Below the pieces are notes generated by a model that made no database searches, was not told the origin of the DNA, and saw nothing but the letters and a program-made list of their open reading frames with translations. A program made the translations under genes and the position numbers. Below are positions 34,803 to 41,185 of a DNA stretch of 41,185 nucleotides, piece by piece. How positions within the stretch are numbered: the stretch's first letter is position 1; each line of letters opens with the position of its first letter. Source of the DNA: Anaerolineae bacterium (lineage in GTDB: Bacteria; Chloroflexota; Anaerolineae; Aggregatilineales; Aggregatilineaceae); contig JAHDWP010000030.1 of the NCBI GenBank assembly GCA_023382715.1, positions 1-41,185 of the forward strand. Direction: 5' to 3'.

Positions 34803-36173
34803 ATGCGCAAATTCGTAATCCTCATTCTCGTGGTGGCCCTGGCTATCCCCCTGGCCGTCGTGAATGCCCAGGGCGACGAAGGCTTCGTCAAGACGCTCGA
34901 TCTGCCGGTTGAGCCTGCCACCGAAGGCCCGCTGGCTGGCGTAGACCCCAGCGGCCAGACCGTCACCTGGTGGCACCAGCACAGCGGTGCCCGTGAGGAA
35001 TTCCTCAACGGTCTGATCACTGACTTCAATGCCAACAACCCCTGGGGCATCACTGTCGAAGGCTCGAACCAGGGCAGTTATGGCGACATCTATCAGAAGA
35101 TGATCGCTGGCATCCCCTCCGGCGACGTGCCGAACCTGATCGTGGCCTACCAGAACCAGTCTGCCGCCTACTATCAGGCGGGCGGCCTGGTGGATGACCT
35201 GGATGACTTCGTGCTCGATCCGCAGTGGGGCCTGAACGAGGCTGAGATCGCCGACTTCGTGCCCAGCTTCTTCAACCAGGACTACACGCCGGACGGCTCG
35301 GCGCGCATCGGCTTCCCGCCCAACCGCTCGCTGGAAGGGTTCTACTACAACCTGACGGCCCTCAAGGAGCTGGGCTACGATGGCCCGCCCACCAGCCTGG
35401 AAGAGTTTGGCGAGATGGCCTGCGCGTTCAAAGAGCAGGGTTGGAGCGGCTACGATGCGGGCGACCAGCTCGGTTACCTGATCCGCACCGACGCTTCGAA
35501 CATCGCCGCGGGCACGTTCGCCCAGGGCGGCGACGTCTTTGCTGACGGCGCTTTCGTCTACAACAGCCCGGCGACAGTCACCTACATCAAGTTCATGGTG
35601 GACCTCTACAACCAGGGTTGCGCGGGCCTGATCGCGGAGCGGTATGGCGATCAGAACGCCTTCACCGCTGGCAAGGCGGCCTTCTTCATGGGGTCTTCCT
35701 CTGGCCTGCCCTTCGTTCGTTCGGGCATCGAGGAAGCCTTCACCGAGCCGTTCGAGTGGGGCGTGACCTACATCCCCTACGCCGAAGTGCCGGTGGCCGA
35801 CGTCTACGGCGCGAGCGTGAGCGTCCCCAAGACCACGCCGGAGGCGGAACTGGCGGCCTGGCTGTTCGTGCGCTGGCTCACCGAGGCGGAGCAGCAGGCG
35901 GGCTGGGCGCAGGCCTCCAACTACTTCCCGGTTCGCTACTCGACCGGCGCAGAGATGGGCGCGATCTTCGCCGATCTGCCGCAGTTTGAGGAATCCTGGA
36001 ACCTGTTGCAGGGCGAGACGATGGTCGAGCCGCAGTTGGCCAGCTACGACGTGATCCGCGACGAGGCCGAGGCGACGTTCGAGAACCTGCTCGCCAGCGG
36101 CGGCGATGTCGAGACGGCGCTGACCGCGCTGACCAACACCGCCAACGAGATTCACGCTTCCTTCCAGGACTAG
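34803..36173 (+). CDS. Orphan extracellular sugar-binding protein, family 1 (UgpB-like)
   Basis: This 456-residue protein has a signal peptide (hydrophobic residues 4-20, cleavage near NAQG) and family 1 binding-protein segments. WWHQHSGAREEFLNGLI and the ligand-site region SLEGFYYNLTALKELGYDGP are typical of UgpB/MalE-like proteins. FVRWLTEAEQQAGWAQASNYFPVR is the usual C-terminal helix region. AAGGAG lies 9 nt before the ATG. No permease or ATPase gene is adjacent: the gene stands alone between divergent glycan genes and an intrinsic terminator. It must serve a channel encoded elsewhere. No lipobox cysteine is present. Confidence 0.92.
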   Translation: MRKFVILILVVALAIPLAVVNAQGDEGFVKTLDLPVEPATEGPLAGVDPSGQTVTWWHQHSGAREEFLNGLITDFNANNPWGITVEGSNQGSYGDIYQKMIAGIPSGDVPNLIVAYQNQSAAYYQAGGLVDDLDDFVLDPQWGLNEAEIADFVPSFFNQDYTPDGSARIGFPPNRSLEGFYYNLTALKELGYDGPPTSLEEFGEMACAFKEQGWSGYDAGDQLGYLIRTDASNIAAGTFAQGGDVFADGAFVYNSPATVTYIKFMVDLYNQGCAGLIAERYGDQNAFTAGKAAFFMGSSSGLPFVRSGIEEAFTEPFEWGVTYIPYAEVPVADVYGASVSVPKTTPEAELAAWLFVRWLTEAEQQAGWAQASNYFPVRYSTGAEMGAIFADLPQFEESWNLLQGETMVEPQLASYDVIRDEAEATFENLLASGGDVETALTALTNTANEIHASFQD

Positions 36174-36196
36174 ACCTGGCCGGACGCAAAACATAC

Positions 36197-36232
36197 AGCG
36201 AGGTCGCCCGTTGGGGCGGCCTCGCTTCTTTT
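36197..36232 (+). terminator. Intrinsic terminator of the orphan binding-protein gene
   Basis: AGCGAGGTCGCCC pairs with GGGCGGCCTCGCT (one T-G pair) around GTTG and is followed by TCTTTTTT, about 23 bp after the stop codon. Confidence 0.9.
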
Positions 36233-36297
36233 TCGCTGGATTCTGCCGACGGGTACTCCGCCGGCCCGCGCGGCAACCGGGATGAAGGGGCGCTGCC

Positions 36298-37047
36298 TCA
36301 CCGCACGGTGCTGATCAGGTGGCGCTCGACCAGCCCGCTCAGCAGCCCGCTCAGGCCGGTCAGCGGCTCGCCGACAACGCTGCCTCCCGGCCCGATCGTA
36401 TAGCGGTGAATGGACGTGTTATGCGCCGAGCCGCGCATCTTGAGCACCAGCAGCGCGCGCTGGATGGCGCTGTCAATCTCCAGATAGCGCAGCATGATCA
36501 GCGTATCGGCGATGAACGACAGGCCCCCGCGCTCCTGGCGGGTGTAGTCGGCGCGCCCTTCTTCGTCCAGATACACTGCGGTGATGCCCTCGCGCCGAAA
36601 CGCGCTGATCACCTGGTGATAGGCTCGCCGCCGCGCGTGATCGTCGCGCACGGCGCGGGTGAAGTGGCTCAGGCTGTCCACTACGACGCGCTGAACGCCG
36701 CCCTGCTGGATGCGGCGCAGCAGGTTGCTGTCGGGCGTGGCGAGGCTGGTGAGCAGCACTTCGGGCGACGTGAAGAGCAGGTGCAGCGCCCCGCTGGCTT
36801 CGACCTCGGCCAGGTCCCAGCCCAGGCTGGCCGCGTCGCGGTAGAGCGACTGGGGGAATTCCTCAAAGGTGACGAACAGTCCGGCCTGGCCCTGGCGCGC
36901 GCCGTCCAGCACGAATTGCAGGCCGAAGGTGGTCTTGCCTGTCCCTGGCGCGCCGCGCACCAGGATGGCCGACTGGGGGATGTAGCCGCCGCCCAGCATG
37001 GCATCCAGGCCCGGCACGCCGCTTGACACGCGCATCAGATCGGCCAT
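36298..37047 (-). CDS. KaiC/RAD55-type RecA-fold ATPase
   Basis: This 249-residue single KaiC domain has Walker A GAPGTGKTT (32-40), the paired catalytic glutamates in TFEEFP (Glu62-Glu63) and Walker B VVVDS (121-125). The opening RVSSGVPGLDAMLGGG is typical of KaiC/RadA-like proteins. Clock KaiC has two such domains, so this is a stand-alone relative. Such proteins often act as signalling ATPases beside receiver or kinase genes. The ATG at 37047 has AAGGA about 6 nt upstream. It follows an anchor-stalk gene after 34 bp and is the last gene of the leftward run. Its role with surface proteins is unknown. Confidence 0.88.
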   Translation of the reverse strand: MADLMRVSSGVPGLDAMLGGGYIPQSAILVRGAPGTGKTTFGLQFVLDGARQGQAGLFVTFEEFPQSLYRDAASLGWDLAEVEASGALHLLFTSPEVLLTSLATPDSNLLRRIQQGGVQRVVVDSLSHFTRAVRDDHARRRAYHQVISAFRREGITAVYLDEEGRADYTRQERGGLSFIADTLIMLRYLEIDSAIQRALLVLKMRGSAHNTSIHRYTIGPGGSVVGEPLTGLSGLLSGLVERHLISTVR

Positions 37048-37081
37048 GCTCCTTCCTTTCGTCGGGCCGGGCGCGCACGCC

Positions 37082-37891
37082 CTAATAAGCGTGGTTTTGC
37101 CGGAACTCCACGAGCGCCACATTGGTCTGGCAGGTGATGCCGGTCTCGATAGTGACAGGCTCCGAGATGGGCGCGCCCGTCGGGCCGAGCACGAGCAGGG
37201 TGAAGGTCGCCGGGCGCAGCGCGGCCCCCACCTGGAACTCGAACCCGGACCTGCCCCAGCGACCCGCCGAGCCGGAGAAGCGCACGCTGCGGAAATTTTC
37301 GCCGGTGATCTCGATGGCCAGGCCGGGCAGCGGCTCGCCGGACAGGCCCGTAACCGTCCCGGCGACGCTCAGCCATTGGCAGCCCTGGTCGTTGTCGTTC
37401 GCCTCGTAGCGCGCCGGTCCCGCCATGAAGGGGAACGGCGCGCGCGTCGGCGTGGACGGGGCAGGCTGGGGGCCGACCGCGCCCGGCACGCTGCCGCCGC
37501 TGCCATCATCGAGCGGCGGCAGGGCAGTCGCCTGCGAGAAGTCTGTCGGCTGGGCGGGGGCGGGCGCGCCGACCAGCACCTGAGTCGGCGTGGCGGTGGG
37601 CGTGGGCGTATCGGTGGCAGTGGGCGTGACAGTGGGCGTGTCCGTCGCCGTCGGGGTGGCGGTGGCGGTGGGCGTGTCCGTTGCCGTCGGCGTGGCGGTG
37701 ACAGTGGGCGAGGGGGTGAGCGTCGGCAGCGCCAGCACCGGCGCGACGGTCGGCGGCGGGAACGGGTTGAGCGGCGTGTTGGGATCGTCGAGGATCAGCA
37801 CCACCAGCGCGATCACACCCACCGTCAGCGCGACGAAGAGGACGGTGATCACGTCCAGGAAACCTGCGCCCGAAGACTGCCTGTGCCCCAT
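37082..37891 (-). CDS. Membrane-anchored Thr/Pro stalk protein with Ig-like C-terminal domain (paralogue 3)
   Basis: This 269-residue protein has a short N-terminus, one membrane helix (about 12-34), a Thr/Pro/Ala stalk of near-perfect PTATDTPT-type units (about 57-107) and a C-terminal domain of about 110 residues. The domain begins GCQWLSVAGTV, continues with GEPLPGLAIEI and ends TCQTNVALVEF. This matches a carboxypeptidase-regulatory-like beta-sandwich with two Cys that could pair. The same domain closes the protein at 38539. The ATG at 37891 was chosen by comparison with that paralogue; a GTG at 37912 is possible. The function is unknown, perhaps surface display or adhesion. Confidence 0.8.
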   Translation of the reverse strand: MGHRQSSGAGFLDVITVLFVALTVGVIALVVLILDDPNTPLNPFPPPTVAPVLALPTLTPSPTVTATPTATDTPTATATPTATDTPTVTPTATDTPTPTATPTQVLVGAPAPAQPTDFSQATALPPLDDGSGGSVPGAVGPQPAPSTPTRAPFPFMAGPARYEANDNDQGCQWLSVAGTVTGLSGEPLPGLAIEITGENFRSVRFSGSAGRWGRSGFEFQVGAALRPATFTLLVLGPTGAPISEPVTIETGITCQTNVALVEFRQNHAY

Positions 37892-37979
37892 AGAAATTGC
37901 GCCAGGGGACACCGGGTTTCAACCCGGTGGGGAAGGGCGCTTGCCTCCTTTCGGACACGGTGTAGCGAGCGAATGTGCG

Positions 37980-37996
37980 GTATACTTCCCGTATAC
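37980..37996. promoter_or_regulatory. Palindrome GTATAC-N5-GTATAC, candidate control site
   Basis: This 17-bp palindrome lies about 90 bp upstream of the paralogue 3 gene. On the minus strand it contains TATACG and TATACC, either of which could be a -10 with a weak -35. It may be a promoter with an overlapping operator. Confidence 0.4.
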
Positions 37997-38115
37997 GGTT
38001 GGGCGAGAGCGTGACAGCAGGAGCATAGCCTCAGCACGCGCCCCATGCGGCTCTTTGACCACTTCAGGTACAGGGTTGCAGCGGGCAGGCCGCTGCGTAA
38101 CATCTGAACCGCACC

Positions 38116-38299
38116 TAAGCTCGACTTTGCACATGCCAATCCTTGCTTATGGCCCTTCGGCTAGAGAAGGCCGTCAAAACCCATCAGACTTTTCTAACAT
38201 CGAGGTCAGCTTATGACATTTGAAAAGTCACTGGGTCAGTTTCCGCTCACCGAAGAACGCCCGAAGATGCGATTCTTAAGATGTGCAAAGTCGAGCTAA
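38116..38299. mobile_element. MITE-like element with 16-bp perfect inverted ends and TAA target duplication
   Basis: GCTCGACTTTGCACAT (38119-38134) is the exact reverse complement of ATGTGCAAAGTCGAGC (38281-38296). The 178-bp element is flanked on both sides by TAA (38116-38118 and 38297-38299). The interior is less GC-rich than its surroundings and encodes nothing credible. The size, ends and 3-bp duplication are those of a non-autonomous miniature transposable element; IS5-type transposases make such duplications. No transposase gene is in the window. Confidence 0.75.
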
Positions 38300-38538
38300 G
38301 AGAGAAACGGCTACTCGGCCCGGACGGGGCCGCCAGAGCGTAACGTGGCCTGTTGCGGCGCGCGTGCTCTGGGAAGCTCCCCGCTAAAGCGGGGAGAGTC
38401 GTCACTCAGTCTGCCTGTTTTGGATTGTTGATTGTGGTTATTGGTAAGGGCGGCAGGGCCGTGCGCTCACCAATAACCCGAAATCACCAATCACCAACTA
38501 CCACCAACTTAGCCCCTCGCCGGCGCACCGGCTTCACG
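38300..38538. other. Spacer with hairpins and ACCAATCACC repeats
   Basis: CTCCCCGCT/AGCGGGGAG (38377-38396) forms a perfect 9-bp stem with a 2-nt loop. GTTATTGGT...ACCAATAAC forms a second stem around 38430-38480, followed by AATCACCAATCACCAAC repeats. These are common repeat debris in such genomes. No gene is seen. Confidence 0.5.
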
Positions 38539-39357
38539 CTAGGGCTGGCTCGTTCGGATGAAGTTGACCATCGCCAGGTTCTGCTGGCACACGCCAGGGA
38601 AGACGATCTCCTGGCTCGGCGACGCCTGCTGGCCCGCCACCCACAACTCGACGACGTAGCTGCCCGTGTTGGGCTGGTCGGCGACCTTGATCTCCCAGCC
38701 CGACGGCCCATAGAAAGTTGCCGTCCCGCTCAGCGCTGCAAAATTGCCGCCTGCGCTGCGCACGCGCACTTCCACGCCGATCACCGGCTCGCCGCGGTCG
38801 GTCGTGACCAGCCCGGCCAGCCCCTGCCAGTTGCAGCCCGCCGTGTTGCCGAAGTTCTCGCGCAGGATCACCGAGCCGGGCTGCACGATGAAGGCCAGCT
38901 CCACGGTCGGCGTCGCGCTCGGCGTGGACGTGGGCAGCGGCGTGACGGTCGGGGTGAGAGTCGGCGTTCTGGTGAACGTGGCAGTCGGCGGCGGCAGCGT
39001 GTTGGTCGGCGACATGGTGAAGGTCGGCGACGCGGTGAATGTGGGCGAGATCGAGGGCGTGAGCGAAGCCGTCGCGGTAGGCGTGTCGCTCGGCAAGGCG
39101 GTCGGCGTGAGGGTGCGCGTCGGTTCGTCGGTCGGCGTGGCTGTGGGCGGCGGCGTGTTGGACGGGGTCCAGGTGGGCCAGGGCGTGGGCGGGGCGAACG
39201 CGGCAATCGTGGGGATGACCGCCGTATCCTGCGGCTTGAGGATCGGCGGCTCCAGCGCGTCGCCGGCGATGCCCAGCGCGACGACTGCCGCCCCGATGGT
39301 CAGCAGCACAAACAGCACCGTCACCAGGTTGAAGCAGCCATTTATCACCCGGTTCAT
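38539..39357 (-). CDS. Membrane-anchored Thr/Pro stalk protein with Ig-like C-terminal domain (paralogue 2)
   Basis: This 272-residue protein has one membrane helix (about 9-31), the juxtamembrane motif EPPILKPQDT, a long Thr/Pro/Ser stalk (about 55-155) and a C-terminal beta-sandwich domain (about 175-272). That domain begins GCNWQGLAGLV, continues with GEPVIGVEVRV and ends VCQQNLAMVNF, closely parallel to paralogue 3, with both Cys conserved. The ATG at 39357 has GGAGG 7 nt upstream. Stalk lengths differ between the two copies, as expected from slippage in repeat DNA. It probably displays a small domain outside the membrane; the ligand is unknown. Confidence 0.8.
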   Translation of the reverse strand: MNRVINGCFNLVTVLFVLLTIGAAVVALGIAGDALEPPILKPQDTAVIPTIAAFAPPTPWPTWTPSNTPPPTATPTDEPTRTLTPTALPSDTPTATASLTPSISPTFTASPTFTMSPTNTLPPPTATFTRTPTLTPTVTPLPTSTPSATPTVELAFIVQPGSVILRENFGNTAGCNWQGLAGLVTTDRGEPVIGVEVRVRSAGGNFAALSGTATFYGPSGWEIKVADQPNTGSYVVELWVAGQQASPSQEIVFPGVCQQNLAMVNFIRTSQP

Positions 39358-39555
39358 GGCATCCCTCCCCTCGCTCGGCGAAGTGGGCGAGCAGCGGTCA
39401 GCGGTCAGCAATCAGCAATAAGCGATTGGCAGTCAGCAGGCAGTTGCCGATTGTCAGCGATCAGTTGCCAGGTTCTCAATGACCGGCGGTCAGGGGCATC
39501 GGTTCACAGGCTAACAACCGATCGCTGACTGCTGATCGCTGACAGCTACTTCGCT
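39358..39555. repeat. Degenerate GCTGATCGCTGA-type repeats
   Basis: The stretch is built from direct and inverted units such as CAGCGGTCAGCAATCAGC and GATCGCTGACTGCTGATCGC. Similar units lie at 23374-23391. The direct block on the left and the inverted block on the right can form a long imperfect hairpin. No gene is seen. Confidence 0.7.
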
Positions 39556-39795
39556 CTACTGCCCGCTCTCTGCGGTGGCGGCGGCTGTCGCCGTGAGCGC
39601 CGCGCCAGGGAGCGGCGAGGGCGTCAGGGTGGGCGGCTGGGCGAGGGTCGGCGGGGGCTGCGTATCCTCTGGTGCCAGGAACGGCGCATCCATCGTGCCG
39701 CCGGCCACGCTGAGCACGATGATCAGCACCAGCAGCGTCAGCACAAGGAAGATGGCCGACACAACATTGAAGAACACAGTCGCTCCCTTGCCCAT
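39556..39795 (-). CDS. Short membrane-anchored stalk protein lacking the C-terminal domain (paralogue 1)
   Basis: This 79-residue protein has an N-terminal membrane helix (about 10-30) followed by MDAPFLAPEDTQPPPT and a short Pro/Thr/Ala tail. The helix and the juxtamembrane motif (P-x-L-x-P-x-D-T) match paralogue 2. The stalk is short and the Ig-like domain is absent, so it is either a truncated paralogue or a bare anchor. AGGAG lies about 5 nt before the ATG at 39795. It follows the foldase gene after 22 bp, so the two are probably cotranscribed. Confidence 0.75.
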   Translation of the reverse strand: MGKGATVFFNVVSAIFLVLTLLVLIIVLSVAGGTMDAPFLAPEDTQPPPTLAQPPTLTPSPLPGAALTATAAATAESGQ

Positions 39796-39817
39796 CCTTT
39801 CTCCTCTCCCTGAGTGC

Positions 39818-40789
39818 TCAGGGCACCACTGCCCCGACGAACCGCTCGATGGTCGCCATCTGCCGCTGGCCTTCCAGCCAGGCCAGGAAAGCATTCTGAC
39901 GCTTCTCGGCCAGTGCCGTGGCCGAGAGCGGGCGATCCTGGACTCGTTCCAGCGTCTGCACGACGTGATAGCCCAGGCTGCTCTGCACCGGATAGGCGGC
40001 CAGATCGCCCGGCCCCAGGGCGAAAACCGCCCGCTCAACTTCGGGCTGGAGCAGGTCGCCCTCGCTCACCCAGTCGAGATCGCCGCCCAGGCGCGCCGTT
40101 GAGCTGTCGAGCGAGTACTGCGTCGCCAGTTGCGCGAAGTCCGCGCCCGCCTGAATCTGCGCGATCAGGTTGCGGGCCAGCGCCTCATCGGTGACCAGGA
40201 TGTGCCGCGAGTGCACCTGCTCGGCGTAGGGCGACACATTGGCCACCACGTCGCTGAGCCTCTGCACGGTCAGCATATCGCGGATGACGGCGCGGTATTC
40301 GTCCATTGTGTAAAGCTGCGAGGCGGCGACTTCTTCCAGCGTTGTGCCACCGGCAGCGGCCAGCTCGGCCTGGATAGTTAGCTCGGCGTCAATCTCCTCT
40401 TCGCTGATGACGATGCCTGCCTTCGCCGCCCCCTGGTTGATCAGCACCTGGTCAATCATGGACGCCAGCACCTGCGCGTCGAAGGCGTCCTGCGTCGCTG
40501 GCTCGACCATCATCCCCAGCGAGCGCCGCTCGCGCTCGCGCACGAACTGCGCCAGGGTGATCGGCTCGCCGTTCACGCGCGCGGCCAGCGCTTCCTCGGT
40601 GGGTTGGGCGGGCTGGGTTGGCTGGCTGGCGCTGACTGACACCTCGCCAGCGTCGCTGGCTGCGCTGAGCGACTCGCCGGAAGCCCCGTTGTTCGACTTG
40701 CCCCCGCAACCCGCCAGCAACGCCACCGTCGCCAGGGTGAGGACGATAAGCCAGGCAAAACGCCGTAGATCAGACCTGAGAACGGGCAC
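39818..40789 (-). CDS. PpiC-type peptidyl-prolyl isomerase lipoprotein (PrsA/SurA-like foldase)
   Basis: This 323-residue protein has a signal peptide with lipobox LLAGC (Cys28), a Ser/Gln/Pro-rich linker, a SurA-N-like helical chaperone region (about 65-185) and a parvulin domain (about 192-285). The parvulin domain carries HSRHILV, FAQLATQYSLD, GGDLDWVSEGDL and GYHVVQTLE, the standard PpiC motifs. It should catalyse prolyl isomerisation and assist folding of exported proteins at the outer face of the membrane. The GTG start at 40789 has AAGGAG 5 nt upstream. As first gene of the run it may help fold the Pro-rich stalk proteins encoded next; this is inference. Confidence 0.93.
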   Translation of the reverse strand: MPVLRSDLRRFAWLIVLTLATVALLAGCGGKSNNGASGESLSAASDAGEVSVSASQPTQPAQPTEEALAARVNGEPITLAQFVRERERRSLGMMVEPATQDAFDAQVLASMIDQVLINQGAAKAGIVISEEEIDAELTIQAELAAAGGTTLEEVAASQLYTMDEYRAVIRDMLTVQRLSDVVANVSPYAEQVHSRHILVTDEALARNLIAQIQAGADFAQLATQYSLDSSTARLGGDLDWVSEGDLLQPEVERAVFALGPGDLAAYPVQSSLGYHVVQTLERVQDRPLSATALAEKRQNAFLAWLEGQRQMATIERFVGAVVP

Positions 40790-40831
40790 GGTAGCTCCTT
40801 AGAAAGCCTGAGACTCAATGCCGAGCCGCGC

Positions 40832-40854
40832 CCAGCGGAGCATATCTCCGCTGG
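40832..40854. promoter_or_regulatory. Leader hairpin of the foldase gene
   Basis: CCAGCGGAG pairs perfectly with CTCCGCTGG around CATAT, between the promoter and the foldase GTG on the minus strand. It could stabilise or regulate the leader. Confidence 0.45.
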
Positions 40855-40874
40855 CGGCACCTTGCAGCGCGCTT

Positions 40875-40903
40875 AGTGTAATGTCAGCGCGTGCTTTGTG
40901 CAA
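40875..40903 (-). promoter_or_regulatory. Promoter of the foldase and stalk-protein run
   Basis: On the minus strand TTGCAC (40903-40898) and TACACT (40880-40875) are 17 bp apart, giving a leader of about 80 nt. Confidence 0.65.
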
Positions 40904-40956
40904 CCGCGCGGCGCTCGGGGTTCACGAACAAGCTGCCAGGCCGTTGTCGAGGCCCC

Positions 40957-41055
40957 CCATCCCCGGCCCTTCCCCCACGAGGGAGGAAGGGAGAAAAGCA
41001 CATCCACTAAGCCCCTCCCTCCTGGTGGGGGAGGGGTTTGGGGTGGGGGGGAAAC
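40957..41055 (-). repeat. C/G-rich dispersed double-hairpin element, copy B (inverted)
   Basis: Read on the minus strand this follows the element at 22611-22708 (CCCCACCCCAAACCCCTC to GGGCCGGGGATGGGG) with scattered differences and the same two inner hairpins. Confidence 0.7.
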
Positions 41056-41087
41056 AGCGCCCCGGCTGACCTCACCCCCGCGCGGCG

Positions 41088-41185
41088 CGGGCCCGCCCCC
41101 CCCCCCCCCCACCCCCACCCGCGACGGGGGCAGCCCCCCGCCGCCCGCCGGGGGGGGTGGGGGACCCCCCCCCCAAACCCCCCCC
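41088..41185. other. Low-complexity C/G tail, probable assembly-edge artefact
   Basis: Runs of C and G up to about 17 bases with occasional A fill the last ~95 bp. There is no gene or recognisable element. The composition is unlike the rest of the window and typical of error-prone contig ends. Confidence 0.7.

Noticed and set aside
37585-37715. GTGGGCGTG-type minisatellite taken as an independent repeat or CRISPR
   Set aside because: It is the coding DNA of the Thr/Pro stalk read on the opposite strand. The same holds for 38900-39180.
38119-38296. Degenerate transposase coding remnant inside the MITE-like element
   Set aside because: No frame longer than a few dozen codons and no recognisable DDE segment. 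It is treated as non-coding.

Overview
The window is about 65% GC and reads as chromosomal DNA of an anaerobic or facultative heterotroph of the Chloroflexota, most likely class Anaerolineae. This is inferred from gene content: several sugar ABC uptake systems, Thr/Pro-rich stalk proteins on a single membrane anchor, a four-S1-domain RpsA with an acidic N-terminal extension, and many C-rich dispersed palindromes between genes. There is no rRNA, tRNA, CRISPR array, phage module or intact transposase. The last ~95 bases are low-complexity C/G sequence typical of a degraded contig end.

Layout. 1-640 holds a palindromic repeat pair and a 25-residue lysine-rich micro-gene. 704-12940 is a divergent sugar or polyol catabolic locus. 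Leftward run IclR regulator, Gfo/Idh/MocA oxidoreductase, an IolD-like TPP enzyme, a split transketolase (N and C halves), an RpiB-family isomerase and a CoA-acylating semialdehyde dehydrogenase. Rightward run an RbsA-type ATPase, an RbsC-type permease and a binding protein with two tandem ligand domains. Three 17-bp palindromes overlap the control regions of this locus and look like one IclR operator. 13209-16304 is a second sugar importer (binding protein and two permeases) with no ATPase. 16322-17464 is a radical SAM/helix-hairpin-helix protein. 17816-22588 holds rpsA and clpC, with a ~670-bp gene-free stretch between them that may encode a structured leader RNA. 22973-26873 holds a single-domain response regulator, a lipoprotein that may be made from a leaderless mRNA, an M20 peptidase and a GNAT acetyltransferase.

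27030-28488 is a HigB toxin gene overlapping a HigA antitoxin fused to an ImmA/IrrE-type metallopeptidase, with its own promoter and operator. 29023-34219 (leftward) is a surface-glycan set: two glycosyltransferases, a hexapeptide acyltransferase and a polytopic membrane protein. 34803-36173 is an orphan sugar-binding protein. 36298-40789 (leftward) encodes a PpiC foldase lipoprotein, three related anchor-stalk proteins and a KaiC-type ATPase. A 178-bp MITE-like element with 16-bp inverted ends and a TAA duplication sits in the middle of that run.

The most unusual signals are four. (1) A CCTTTGCRCGC core, in four cases inside a 36-bp conserved repeat, lies 30-32 bp upstream of the -35 of six separate promoters on the same strand. 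(2) The catabolic gene set combines IolG/IolD/IolA-like enzymes with a split transketolase and an RpiB-like isomerase, which suggests a transketolase-based route for a cyclitol or unusual sugar. (3) The double-domain binding protein carries a 463-bp exact internal DNA repeat. (4) The three anchor-stalk paralogues and the MITE-like element form an uncharacterised surface locus.
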